Program-made: the position numbers and the translations under genes | Origin: Neocallimastix lanati (nom. inval.) | Lineage: Eukaryota > Neocallimastigomycota > Neocallimastigomycetes > Neocallimastigales > Neocallimastigaceae | DNA: 64,000 nucleotides | Reading direction: 5' to 3' | Assembly: GCA_016946835.1 (NCBI GenBank) | Contig: JACVTC010000039.1 | Span: 731,501-795,500 of the forward strand | The notes under the pieces: model-generated | Seen by the model: only the letters and a program-made list of their open reading frames with translations | What the model was told of the DNA's origin: nothing | Databases searched by the model: none | Shown: positions 50,704 through 64,000 of the stretch, piece by piece | How the letters are laid out: the number at the start of each line of letters is the position of its first letter | How positions within the stretch are numbered: position 1 is the first letter of the stretch

Positions 50704-53326
50704 GAAAGAAAGAAAAGAAATTTTAGGTATTTTAGACTTTCACTGTTTAAATTAATCCTATAATTTTATTGTAGATCGATATAATTTTGAAGAAGAAATT
50801 TTTAAGTCGTCATTCATTTTTTTTTTCTTTATTATATATTGTATATTAATTAAAAAAAATATACAATAAATTATAAAATAAATAAAAATAAATAATAAAT
50901 ATATATAAATAAATAATAAATAAATAGAAAAGAAAAAAGAAACTTTTTATTTTATTTTATTTTATTTTATTTTTTAATAAAAGATGAAACAGTAATACAA
51001 ATAAAATAAATATAAAAATTTAAATAATTTCTTTAAATTTTTAAATTTAAGATTTTTTTAATTACTTTTTTTTTTTTTTTTTTCTTGTACTACTCTTATC
51101 ATCTTCTCTATGAAATCTTTTTTAAAAAAAAGTAAAAACAAAAAAAATAAATAAATAAATTAAGAATCATATAATAAATTAATAAAGGGATGTTTTAAAG
51201 GAAAATAAATAAAAATAAATAAATAAATAAATAAAAAAGGAAAAAATAAATAAAGTATTAATATATATAAATAATTTTTTTTTTTATTTTATAAATATTA
51301 TAATAAACATTACTCATCCTTCATCATCATCAATCATCCATGATTATAATGATGATCAATTGATTTTTAATAACAAAAAATGACCTAAATATTACAATAA
51401 AAATATATTACTTATTAGATATTTGCATTATTCATTAAAAATTTTTTTTCTTTTATATTCTAAATATTAATATATAGAATTTAAAAAAATATCTTATGAA
51501 ATAAAATTTTAGGAAATCATCCTTCATTTTAATTTATTTAAATATGATTTATTATTGTTTATTTTATTTTTAATATATAATCTTTTTTTTTTATTATTTA
51601 TCATTTATTATTTATTTGTATATTATTTAAAAAAAAAAAAAAAAAAAAAGAGAAAAAATACCAAAATTATTAAAGATTAAACTTAAAGCTATAATAAAAT
51701 GTATTAATTTTTATATATTGTATATATATATATGTGTGTGTGTGTGTTTATGTGTGTATGTTTTGTAAAAAATGAATAAAATTAGTAAAATTTTATAAAG
51801 TGGAAATTTGTTTATATCCCTTAAAATTTAAAAATTTAAAGTAAACCATCATAAAATAAAATGTTTAATTAGGAAAAAAAAAAATTAAAAAATAAAGCAA
51901 TGGAAAAAAAAAATAATTTTTAAAATTTTTAAAATTTAAAATATTAGTAATTCACCCAACATAAATACAAAAATAAAATAAAATAAAATAAATAGTTGAG
52001 ATATATATATGTATATATGTAAAATACAGATGCCATAAAATGAAATAAAATTAAAATAAAATAAAATAAAATTTACAGAATCATTCAAACCAATAAATAA
52101 ATTTATTGGTTTGAATAAATAATAATATATATATATATATTTATAATAATACAAATACGAATATAAATTTCTAATTTTTTATTATTATTATTTATATTTA
52201 TTTAATATGTATTTACAGTCATAGAATAGAATAAAAATATACCATTTTTTTATTTTATTTTATTTTATTTTATTTTTATTTAAATATATTTGTTTCAAAT
52301 TATAAGAAAAAAATTTTTTTACTTTTAATTCTAATTCAATTTAATCATTTTAAATATTTCAAAACATTTAGATATATTTAATTATAAAGTAAATAAATAA
52401 ATAAATAAAAAATGTAATGATATAATATTATACATATATATTATTATTTTTTAAAAATATTTTCTTTATTTTTGAATATATCTTAACATGTATTTTAAAT
52501 CTTTGACTCTATGAGATGATATACATTTACTTGAAGTCTTTATTTTTTTTTCCTTTTTTTTTTGTTCTATCTACAAATATATTTATATATTCCGTTCATA
52601 ACTATTAGATTGTTCTTCTTACCACTAATGTTATATATTCATTGATTTCCAATTATATTATTAATAATCCTTTTTAATAATAATAATAATAATAATTATT
52701 TTTATTATTAGAAATTATTAGATATTATTATTATTATTATTTTTATTACTTTTATTATTAGGGTTAAAATGGAAAATATTATTTTACTCAGTATTCTTTA
52801 TCTACATATGAAACTTTATTAAATAAACTTTTGATCCTAAAAAGAAAAATTTTATCTAATATATAATTGAATAAATGATATAGTTTAAAGTTTTTCTATT
52901 ACCCAACAGGATAGACAGAGGAACAATAAATTGAAAAAAAAAAAAGTATGAAAACTTTAATTATTATTTAAAATTTAAAATGATTAAAATAAAGTTTAAT
53001 ATCTGTCATAAAATAAAAAAAAAAAAAAATTAAAAATAAAAAAAAAAAAATAAAATGAAATCTATATATATAAATAAAATAAAAAAAAGATGAAACATAA
53101 TAAAATATAATAATGTAAAAAAAAAAAAAAAAAAATATTTATATTAGAAAAATATATATATATATAAAAATTTATTTTATTCTTATTTATAGAACTTATG
53201 AACGGAAAATAATTTTGAAATAAATCCATACAAAATATATTTCAATCTATACAATATTTTATTTATTAATAGACTATTCATATATATATATATAAAAACA
53301 GGTTTATAATTTTATTTATATTTTAT

Positions 53327-53595
53327 AATAAATAAATAATAAATAAAAAATAAATAAATAATAAATAATAAATAAATACTAAATACTAAATAATAAATAA
53401 TAAATAATAAATAATAAATAATAAATAATAAATAATAAATAATAAATAATAAATAATAATAAATAATAAATACTAAATAATAAATAAATAAATAATAAAT
53501 AATAAATAAATAATAAATAAATAAATAATAAATAAATAAATAATAAATAAATAAATAAATAATAAATAAATAAATAATAAATATAAATAATTAAT
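53327..53595. repeat. AAATAAT satellite
   Basis: AAATAAT units with AAATAC and AAAT variants. Confidence 0.9.
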
Positions 53596-53984
53596 TATTA
53601 TAATTAAATCGTATTTATTTTATTAAAAAAAAATATTCTTTTTGCATATTTAATTAATTATAAATATGAATAAAAAGTGGTAAAAATGATTATTTCTATA
53701 AACATATATCCATGAATTTCTATCTATCTATATATATTATTTTTATTAATATAAATAAAAATTTTTAATGATTTATATATAAATTAAAAAAAAAAAAAAT
53801 TATTTATTTATTTATTTTTATCATTGTGTATGCTTTTTTTTTTTTTTTTTTTTTTTTTTTTTCTCTTTTATTCCTATTGTTTATAATAAATGAGGTAATC
53901 GATATGTGTTACTGTCATCATAGTCATTGCGGAACTGTGTAACATTAATCATTAAATAAATGAAATGAATAATTGAATAATTGA

Positions 53985-54305
53985 ATAATTGAATAATAAA
54001 TAATAAATAATATAAAATTGAATAATAGATAATTAAATAAAAAATAATAAATAATAAATAATAAATAATAAATAATAAATAATAAATAATAAATAATAAA
54101 TAATAAATAATAAATAATAAATAATAAATAATAAATAATAATAAATAATAAATAATAAATAATAAATAATAAATAATTAAATAAAAAATAATAAATAATT
54201 GAATAATAAATAACAAATAATAAATAATAAATAATTAAATAATAAATAATTAAATATTAAACATTAAATAATTAAATAATAAATAATTGAATAATAAATA
54301 ATATT
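53985..54305. repeat. AAATAAT satellite
   Basis: Heptamer block flanked by TTGAATAA variants on both sides. Confidence 0.9.
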
Positions 54306-54778
54306 AGATAATTATAATTATTTAATATTTTTTTTTCTATATATTTATGTTTATGACTAAGCAATTTTGTCAAAAGATATTTATAAATTATTTAATAATA
54401 TTAACATCATTATTTTTTATTTCATTTTGTTACATTATTAAGTGTTTCCCGATATTTTATCATTTATTAGTTCAATATACACTTTATTATTTATCATTAT
54501 CAACATTTATTATTCAATATAGGATATTATTAAGAAAAGAGTTTTAATCGTTAAAGGGATTATAAATAAAAAAAAAAAAAAATCATACTTCTTCATCAGA
54601 GCGTTCACTTTTAAAACTTATTATATATTATATTTAAATATAAATTTAAAACAAAAAAAAAAGAAAAAATTAAAATGGTTTGGCATTAAATTAACAATTT
54701 TTGCAACCCTTTTTCCGTAAATGCACTTTTACGAAATTCATTACTCCCATAATAATAAATAATAATAAAAACAATTAT

Positions 54779-54900
<122 letters not shown>

Positions 54901-56112
54901 TTACTATCATTATTAAAAATTAATTATTATTTATTTATTTATTATTATAGAATGTTTTTTTATTTCATTCGTTAAAATTTTTACTCATTTTATTATATTA
55001 TCATGTGATATTACAATTAACACTTACAATATAAAATAAAAATCATTTATTTTCATAAAATCCATTTAATTTTTAAGTAAAATTTATTTATTTTTATTTT
55101 TTTTTTTTTTTTTTTACTTTAATATATTATAAAAAGTTACATTTTATTTAATATATAACACAATAAATTTATTAAAAATTATATTTAATATATATTATTT
55201 GTAAGTAATATATATTTTTTTAATATATAATTATTGGTCTTATATATATTTTATATGTTATTTACTAAAATTAACTTTTATATTTTAATTTTATTTTTAT
55301 TTGTTTAATTATGAAAAATTATTTAAAGTTTCATAATAATGACTTTATATTAAATATGCTTTTTTTTAGCCTATCAAGTAGAAGCATAATAATTTAAAAG
55401 TATCATATTAATATAAATTTATCATGATATCAAACCTTAAAATTTATTTATTCACAATAATTAGATGAAAGTGATATATTATATAAGATTAAAATAATAT
55501 ATTCTATATTAAATACTAAGTATTAATTTTATATATATTAAAAATATCCACCGTTTTAAATTGTAAATTTTTTTTTTATAAATAAAGTTAACTTTTGAAA
55601 TATTTAAAACATAAAGTAAATGAATTGTTACTTTATTTTTTTCTTTATTCATTATAAAAAAAAAGTGTATCATCTTATTAATATTATTATGACTTGTTCT
55701 TAAATTTTGTTTAAATTTTTTTTATAATTTTTATTCTTTTTCTTTATTTATTTCTATCTATTATTATATTATTTAATTTTAAAATTTCTTGGAATTTTCA
55801 TTTATAACATGTAATTATATATTATATATATATTTTTTTATTTACTTTATAAATAGAAAAAAAATAACGTTCAATTATATATTATTAATAAGATATTTTC
55901 CTTTTATTCCTTCATTCGTTTAATATTATTACATTTTTTATTTTTTTAATTTCATTCAGGATTTTATTTTAATATTTAATTTATGCCAATATATGCCAAA
56001 TTTAAATTTATTATTAATTTTTTATGCCAATCTTTATTTTTTTATTTCTTTTTATTTTTATATATATATATATAATAAAAAAAAAAAACTTATTATGATA
56101 TTTACTTAATAA

Positions 56113-56160
56113 TATACCGTCCTCCCAGGCCTATTGGCTAAGATCAAATATATACCTGAA
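56113..56160 (+). pseudogene. U2 snRNA-like sequence, probably decayed
   Basis: GGCCTATTGGCTAAGATCAA at 56128-56147 matches the invariant 5' part of spliceosomal U2 (GGCCUUUUGGCUAAGAUCAA) at 19 of 20 positions. An ATACC start lies upstream, as in U2. The next bases, ATATATACCTG, replace the GUGUAGUAUCUG that pairs with the intron branch site, so the key GUAGUA is lost. No convincing Sm site or 3' stem-loops follow, although TTTTTATTTAGGGAGAT occurs ~110 nt on. A pseudogene is favoured over a working gene. Confidence 0.5.
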
Positions 56161-56538
56161 AATTTAATATAATATTAAATATTAAATATAATGCAAGAAA
56201 ATAATCAAATTTTATAATTTTATAATTTGACAATTCTCGGCATTTAATTTTTATTTAGGGAGATATTTTATTAATCCTTTTTTATTTTTTATTTTTTTTT
56301 TATTTTATTTGTTTCTTAAACTTTAAAAATTAGAAGTAAAATTAAAATTAAAATATATGTTGGTAGAATAATTTAACCAAAAAGCAAAATTTGACGAAAT
56401 GAACAATGAATAATTTAAAGGGAATTACCTTTTTTTTTTTTTTTTTTTATTATTATTATATCTGATACATTTTTAAACTAATTTAAAGATTGATCTAATG
56501 ATATCAATGAACAATACAAAAATATTTAGTATACAAAA

Positions 56539-56541
<3 letters not shown>

Positions 56542-56571
<30 letters not shown>

Positions 56572-56625
56572 TAATAATAATAAAATAATATAATAAAATA
56601 ATATAATAAAATAATATAATTATAA
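56542..56625. repeat. AAT/AATAAT microsatellite
   Basis: Pure AAT units grade into AATAAAATAAT units. Confidence 0.85.
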
Positions 56626-57139
56626 AGTTATGATTATAAAATATCACTATTAAAATTAAAAATATTTATAAAAATATAAGAAAATTTTTATATATATCTT
56701 TTTTTTTTTTTTTTTTTTTTTTTTTGTAATCTCTTTTTTATTTATACTACTTCATTGGAACAACTATTATATGAATATCTAAGCTTTGATTCCTTTTTAT
56801 TTATTTATTTATTTTTTTATTTATTATTTTTTTTTTAAATAAACTACGGCATAGGAAATTATAAAAAAATAAATAATAAAAAAATTTTCTAAAAATATTT
56901 AAATGGACTTTTTTTTATTTAATGAAATATATAAAATATAATATATATTTAGTTTAAATGATTTTTCATTAAATTTTTAAATCCGATAAATTCGAAACTT
57001 GGATATTGCTAATATTTTTTTCATATTATTCTAATTTAATATAGAAGAAAAAAAATATATATTTATCGAATTTACAGAATTATCTTCATTAATAATTAAA
57101 ATTTTTTATAAATTATGATTTATCATAATTAATAAATAT

Positions 57140-57455
57140 ATAATTAATAAATATATAATTTATAATTAATAAATAAATAAATAATAAATAATAAATTATA
57201 AATAATAGATAATAAATAATAAACAATAAATAATAAATAATAAATAATTGAATAATAAATGATAAATAATAAATAATAAATAATTGAATAATAAATAATA
57301 AATAATAAATAATTGAATGATAAATAATAAATAATTGAATAATAAATAATAAATAATAAATAATTGAATAATAAATAATAAATAATAAATAATTGAATAA
57401 TTGAATAATAAATAATAAATTATAAATAATAAATAATAAATAATAAATAATAACT
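57140..57455. repeat. AAATAAT/TTGAATAA satellite
   Basis: Heptamer units with regularly spaced AATTGAATAA variants, giving a loose higher-order period. Confidence 0.85.
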
Positions 57456-59084
57456 GAAAAATAATTAATAATAAATAAATTAATAAATAATGTCAATTAT
57501 AATCCCTAATTAAACTTTTATGGATACTTATAATAGCAATAATTAATTATTTAATAAAATTATTGGCTATTTATTATAGTATAACATATGATATAAATAT
57601 TATAAAATTATGTAATATAATTTTATATAATAAATATACAATAATATATTCAAAATATGTTATTAATTTTTTTTTTTTTTTTAAAGTTTCAGAAAATGAT
57701 TATAAATATTATTATTTATTAATAATTTTTTTTTTAATTATATTATTTTTTATCATATTTTTTATCTGAAACAAAAAAAAAAAATAATATAAAAAATAAA
57801 GAATTCTATAATATTTAAATAATAAATTAACAATATTATTAACAATAATATATTAATAAATTATGTATATAATGATTATATGTTAATAAAATTATTTTTA
57901 TAACAATTATATCATAAATTAATAAATTATGTAGAAAATTATGTTTAGACATATAAATAAAGTACAATATAATACAATACAATATATTGATATAAGAAAT
58001 TTTTTTTTTTAATATCTTATTCATAACTTTATTTAAAGTTAAAAAATGAGAGTTGCCAAATTTGAATGATAAAAAATAAAAAATAATTCAAATATTTATG
58101 TATTAGTAATCATATATATTTAAATAAATTAAAATATACTCTATTATATTAAATCCTATAAAATTACAATCTATTTTATTATATATTATTTATATTATTT
58201 ATACTAATCTACTTCATATATTGGGTTTAGACTATTTATATATTGCATTTTTTTTATAATTTTATTCTATTTATATTCATGATAGATAAGATTTATGTTG
58301 TTTATATTTAAGGTTACACAAGACAAGAACAAAATTTTAATTAAATTTTAATTTAAAGGAAAAAAAATAAAAAAAAATTTTTTTTAAACATTTTAATTTT
58401 TTTTATGTCGTTTGTCATATTATTTAATTCAATTTTTTATTATTAATAAAATTTGTATTTTGTATAACAAAAAAAATTTTTTTTCTTTTATATCTAAAGA
58501 TAGAAATTTATATTAATAAATTATATAAATAATAAAAAAATTTATAAAATAAAGTTTATTAATTTTACTAAATAGGAATAAAGTTTATATATGAATAAAT
58601 TATATTAAATTAAGAAGAAATTAATCTATTGAACAAATAATATTTTAAAATATATAAGTAAATAATAAACAAAAATAGTATTGGTTAAACTTTTTTAGTA
58701 TATTAACCTCAATATATTTATTATATTGTTCATTAAAATTCATTAATATGTAGTATTGTGTTTATTCTTTATATGCAAAACTTTATTTATTATTAAATAT
58801 AAAATTTTAATATATTAAATTTATTAAAAAATTTATTTATTTATTTATTTATTATTATTATTTTTTTTTAGTGTATTTATGGATTTACTTTGGAGCTATG
58901 GTTTAAAGAAATAAAGTTTATGAACATGATACATAATAATAATAATAATATTAATAATATTTATTAATCTGATATTAATATAATAATAATATTAATAATA
59001 TCAATTATCAATATTTAATAATAAAAATTATAAAACTTTTATTAATAAAAATATTAAAAAAAATGATAATTGTATTATTACATA

Positions 59085-59400
59085 ATAAAAAAGATATGAT
59101 ATGATATATAATTAAATAAATAGTCTATAGAGTTATATAATGAATAATGATTTAAATAAGTAGTATATGATGAATAGCATAGAGTGACTTAAATAAATAG
59201 TATATAGAACTGTATAATGAATAGCATGGAGTGATTTCAATAAATAGTATATAGAACTGTATAATGAATAGCATGGAGTGATTTCAATAAATAGTATATA
59301 GAGTTATAAGATAAATAATGAGTGATATAATGAATATAGAGTTAATATGATGAATAATATAGAGTGAATTAAATAAATAGTATATAGAGTTATATATTGA
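59085..59400 (+). repeat. 47-bp tandem repeat
   Basis: The unit TATATAGAACTGTATAATGA, then ATAGCATGGAGTGATTTCAA, then TAAATAG occurs at 59201 and 59248 almost perfectly. Degenerate copies lie on each side. Confidence 0.85.
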
Positions 59401-60685
59401 ATAATAAATAATTTCTATATAATATAATATTTAAATAATTAGTTATAGTTAAATAATTAATAATTAATAATTAATAAAAAAAAAATATTCATTAAATGAT
59501 AATTAATATGAAATTTAATATAATATATTAATATTAATATGTACATATTATATAATCTCAACTTTAAATGATTATGTAATAAAAATAAATATAAAATTTT
59601 ATTATATTAATATATCTGTTAATATATTGCGTATAAATTTTTATTATTAAATATTAATATATATGAATATAAGGTTAAGGACAATTAAATTATATAACTT
59701 AAAAATAATTAATAATTATAATCGATAGAATAAAATTATTATTTTGTATTTATTTATTTATTATTTTAATATTTAATATTAAATAATTAAAAAGAACAAA
59801 ACAAAATAAAATATTTATTTCTATTATATATATTATATTATATATTATATTATATATTATATATTATTTTATTTCTCAGTTTGTAATAAATAATTAATTT
59901 ATTAAAATAATTTTTATTTTTATTATTATTTTAATTATTTATTAATTATTAATTATTTATAAACTTATTTTTTTTTTTTGATGAAATGAAAAGTATATAA
60001 AATATAAAATTTATTTTTTTTTTTTTTTTTTTTTTTTATTAGTATTTTATTTTTTTTTCTTACCATAATTTTTTTTTCTTTAATATTTTTAATATTATAT
60101 TTAATATTAAAAAAAAATAAAAAAAATAAAATAGATTATATAAAAGTAAAAAAAAGAAAATATAGATATAAATAATAAATAACAGCAAATAAAAAAATAA
60201 AATAAATATAAAGAAGATAAAAGAAAAATTATTATACAATTAAAAAGAAAACCATAAAGTAGTATAGATGAAATTATTTATATTATTATTATTAATACCA
60301 TAATTTAAAATATATTTATATAAATAAAAAAAATAGTAGTAATATAAAATAATGTCAATATAAAAGATAATATATATTTTAAAAAGTAAATAATTATTAT
60401 AAAAATAAATATATATAATCTAAATTTTAGTTCAAAATTTTAATTGTAAATATTCAATCTTTTTATTATAACCTAACCAAAATATAAAAGTATTACAATA
60501 AATGAATATCGAATGAGGAAAAATTAATTATTAAGAAAATTAAATTCGCTCAAAAAAAAAAATAACAATTAAAAAAAAATTTTATTTAAAAAAATTACAA
60601 TATACCACAAAATAATAATAATAATAATAAAACAATCAAAATTAAGTACTTTGTTATAATTAAAATTTTTTTTTTTTTTACTAAA

Positions 60686-62869
60686 ATGGTTGATATAATA
60701 AAAGAAAATAATGAATCTTATATCAAAACTTATATAAGAAATGCTAATAAAACTGGAATAGATCAATTTGAAGTTCGTTATACCAAAATAAATTATAAAT
60801 CCCCTTCAAACCCATTTAAAAATACAAAATTTATAACTTCACTAGAAGATAAAAGTACAAAAAGATATTTAGTACCTGAAATAGAGTGTAAAGGTGTAAG
60901 TCAGAATTTTTGTAATACCATAGATAGACTTGTAGCAGATATAGAGGCTGACCTTAAAAATAATATAGGTAATAATTTTAAATATAAAGTTTATATTTAT
61001 ATTTTATTAAAAAATAATAATAATAATAAAAATAAAAATAAAAAGAAAGAAATTTTAAAATGAAATAAAAAAAAAAATAAAAATAAATTAATGTTGAAAT
61101 AAAAGATAAAAATAAAATTAAATGAAAAAAAAAGAGAGTCAACTAATTTTAAAAATTTACTTAATATTTTAATATATATTCATTGGCCTTTTTAATATAT
61201 ATATAAATAGTATTTTATAATCCTGTCAATTTTAAAATTGATTTCAAAAATTTAAAAAATGATTTCGAAAATGAAACAACATTAGCCAGTACAGCAATAG
61301 ATGTTTATTACTATTTAAGAATGGAAAATTCAGAAATAAAATGTAATTATCCACAAGCATTAGTAAAGCAATTCCTAACCAATGGAGTAATAAATTATAA
61401 AGAACCAGATTTTACTATATCATTCAGTACTGATGAAGATTATTATATAGAGGTATATTATTATTACTATTAATTTTATTTTTCAATTAAAAGTTAAAAA
61501 TTATCACCATAATGAATAAAAATAAAATTAAAAAATAAAAAAAAAAGATTGATAGTTTATTAATTTATAAAATTAAATATAATACTTAAATAGAATGTAA
61601 ATGAAATTCCAATAAAAAATCATGGTTATGATTTAAAACTAATATTGTATCATGAAATAATACATGGTAAGTCTTAGTATTTATATATATAAAGTACTTT
61701 TTTAGAAACTATAAAAATCACTTTTTACAAGAATTTAAAATATTTATAATAATTTTTTTTTTTATTTTTTTTATTTTTATTATTTTATTTTATTTTATAA
61801 AACCATAATAATAATAATAATAAATCATAAAATAAACAAATTAAATCAAACATAAAAAAAAAGGTTTGGGTATAAAGACGGAAGTAACTAGTATTGAAAA
61901 TTATTTAAGAGATAACGAAGTTAATCCTTCTGAATTTACCAATTTTGTTGGAGAAAATTCATACTTGGTCATTTTAAGAGAACCTACAGTCTATGATAAT
62001 TTTGTACGAAATGAAAAAATTTCTTATTTAACCTTAGCTGATGAATTGAGGCCTTTTGTCGATGTATTTCCTCAAATAAAAAGTAAATTAGAGGAATACG
62101 GAAAAGGAGAGCATTCTACCATATTGGATTATACAAAAACTATGAATGAAATTGTGGAAGCCAATGTTACTATAGTCAATGCTGCCATGCAAGCTTATGG
62201 TATGGTAACCCATGATGGTTTATATTTTAAAGGAAAATCAAATGATATACCGTTACAAACTTTTGAAAATGATCTTGAAACTGGAGTCAGTATCATTCAT
62301 ACAAAACATTGTGATAATACCTTGGAAAGTGATAAATATTTATTAGATTGGAAAATACCAAATAGTCAAATTATATGTACCAATGATGCTCATACTAATG
62401 GTATCATGGGTCCAGAAATTTTGGATATGCTTAATACTATAGGTAATTATTATTTTTTTTTTTTTTTGCATTTTAATTTATATTTATATATATATAAAAT
62501 TAATTTATTTATTATTTATAATTAAATAATTATAATTTATAATAATAATTTTTTTTTAAAAAATTTCCTTTTATAGTTTTGATAATATTTCAATTTATAA
62601 AATTAAAAATATATATATTTATATTAATAAAAAAATTTTTTTTTTTCATTCCTTCTTTATTATTATAAAAAAAAAATATATAATTATTATTTTTTAAACA
62701 AATATAAATAGGATGGCCAACTGTTAATGATTCAGTGCAACATAAATATATTTTAGAGAATTCCATAGATTCTATCTTTTCTTTACGCTCAAATTCATCT
62801 TCTATATCTATACCAACATTTTCTTTATTTAATATTTGTATAATATTACTTTTGTTATTATGGCATTAG
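60686..62869 (+). CDS. Putative HExxH metalloprotease with C-terminal hydrophobic tail, five exons
   Basis: Exons are 60686-60968, 61211-61452, 61594-61666, 61864-62442 and 62712-62869; donors are GTAATA, GTATAT, GTAAGT and GTAATT, and phases agree, giving 444 residues. The third junction falls inside the zinc-site motif and rebuilds YHEIIHGLGIK (H195, E196, H199, G202), as in HExxHxxG zinc proteases. The usual metzincin third ligand at +10 is Thr205, not His or Asp, so that ligand is unclear. The same HGLG form occurs in little-studied fungal secreted proteins. Residues ~413-427 are Ser-rich and ~428-444 are hydrophobic (FSLFNICIILLLLLWH), like a GPI-anchor signal. No N-terminal signal peptide follows the ATG at 60686. 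An upstream exon may therefore be missing, or this may not be secreted. Confidence 0.65.
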
Positions 62870-62933
62870 AAATTATAAACTTTTTTTTTTTTTTTTAAAT
62901 AATTATATACATTGTAGATATATATATTTATAT

Positions 62934-62970
<37 letters not shown>

Positions 62971-63284
62971 ATATACAACATTTAAATATATATACATATA
63001 AGATTTTTTTTTTTAATTAAATAAAAAAAAAATTATAGATTAAAATTATTATATATATAATAATAACTATATATAAATTTATATACCATGAATATGAATA
63101 AATATAAATTCAAATAATAAAAAAAAAATACATATATATATGAATACCATCATAAAGTAAAAATAAAATAAAATAAAAAATAATATCAAAAATAAAATTT
63201 AATAAAAGAAAGAAAATTATAAAAATTTAAAAAAAAAATATGTTAAAAAATATTTAAAAATATAAAAGTTTAGAGTTAAAGAAA

Positions 63285-63335
<51 letters not shown>

Positions 63336-64000
63336 TTATGAAAATATATATATATATATATAATTTTAGAGAATAAAAACTATGATTATATGTATTTAAT
63401 ATTTAATATATAAAATAGATGATATAATTAAAAAAAAACAAGAAAGAAAAAAAAAGAACTTTTTTTTTAATGATAATAATAGTCTTATAGTTTTTTTTAA
63501 AAAAAGAATATAAAAATTACATAAAAAAGTGATAATAAATAATAAATAATAAATAATAATAAATAATTATACAATAAATAATAAATAATAAATAATAAAT
63601 AATAAATAATAAATAATAATAAATAATAAATAATAAATAATAAATAATAAATAATAAATAATAAATAATAAATAATAAATAATAAATAATAAATAATAAA
63701 TAAATAAATAATAAATAATAAATAAATAAATAAATAATAAATAAATAAATAATAAATAAAAGAATAATAATAAAAACAAATATATATAATAAAAATAATA
63801 ATTACAATAAATAAAATAATAATAATAAAAACAAATATATATAATAAAAATAATTACAATAAATAAAATAATAAATAATAAATAATAAATAATAAAAATT
63901 ATAATAAATAAAGAAAAAAAGAATAAACAAATAAAAATGGATGTATTAAATGTTTGTTAAAATTATGAAGAAATTAATTTAAAGGGACTGATGATTAATC
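62870..64000. other. Right-end intergenic region
   Basis: Poly(A) and poly(T) runs (62938-62967, 63287-63324), AT dinucleotides and an AAATAAT satellite. A short possible gene start at 63937 is cut by a stop and by the window edge. Confidence 0.65.
63535..63765. repeat. AAATAAT satellite
   Basis: Heptamer block like those at 13.0, 53.4 and 54.1 kb, grading into AAAT units at its right end. Confidence 0.9.

Noticed and set aside
50546-50755. Poly-Asn protein
   Set aside because: Produced by a perfect AAT run; flanks show no coding signal.
54347-54547. 66-codon hydrophobic frame (MFMTKQFCQKIF...)
   Set aside because: More varied than other desert frames, but it has no recognisable family, no splice partners and lies between satellites; not enough support.

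Overview
The window is nuclear DNA of an anaerobic gut fungus (Neocallimastigomycota; genus not resolvable). Four things point there. Base composition is extremely AT-rich, with homopolymers, AT dinucleotide runs, AAT runs and AAATAAT-type satellites filling long intergenic deserts. GT-AG introns are short and very A-rich. Ankyrin-repeat proteins of the kind common in these fungi are present. Three secreted esterases carry the fungal cellulosome dockerin (CBM10-like module) found in this phylum.

Layout. An ankyrin-repeat gene is cut by the left edge (1-1807, +). A two-exon RhoGAP gene lies on the minus strand (3398-5463). A gene desert of about 13.3 kb follows, with satellites and several long perfect or near-perfect inverted repeats. 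Next is a cluster of three nearly identical dockerin-bearing CE1 esterase (feruloyl-esterase-like) genes at 18804-19970 (-), 22013-23191 (-) and 25476-26630 (+). Two are tandem and the third is inverted, and they differ mainly in the number of a 4-residue Thr/Asn linker unit. Beyond them are a decayed Ty1/copia RNase H fragment, an isolated GC-rich island near 28.2 kb and a degenerate repeat array near 29.5 kb.

The second half holds a five-exon gene (30984-32740, -) for a predicted DNA-binding-like protein with a 5-nt microexon. It then has a DNAJC7-type TPR/J co-chaperone (38566-41440, +, five exons), EMC6 (44839-45162, +), LTR-like and MITE-like remnants at 45.7-46.4 kb, and a second desert of about 14 kb. 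That desert contains a decayed U2 snRNA-like sequence at 56.1 kb. A five-exon gene for a putative membrane-anchored zinc metalloprotease with HEIIHGLG (60686-62869, +) closes the gene content.

Exon structures were rebuilt by hand by requiring GT-AG sites and matching phases; none was tested against transcripts. The genes do not form one pathway. The esterases belong to extracellular plant-cell-wall breakdown, EMC6 and the TPR/J protein to membrane-protein insertion and protein folding, and RhoGAP to small-GTPase control. No bacterial operon, CRISPR array, tRNA or rRNA gene was seen.
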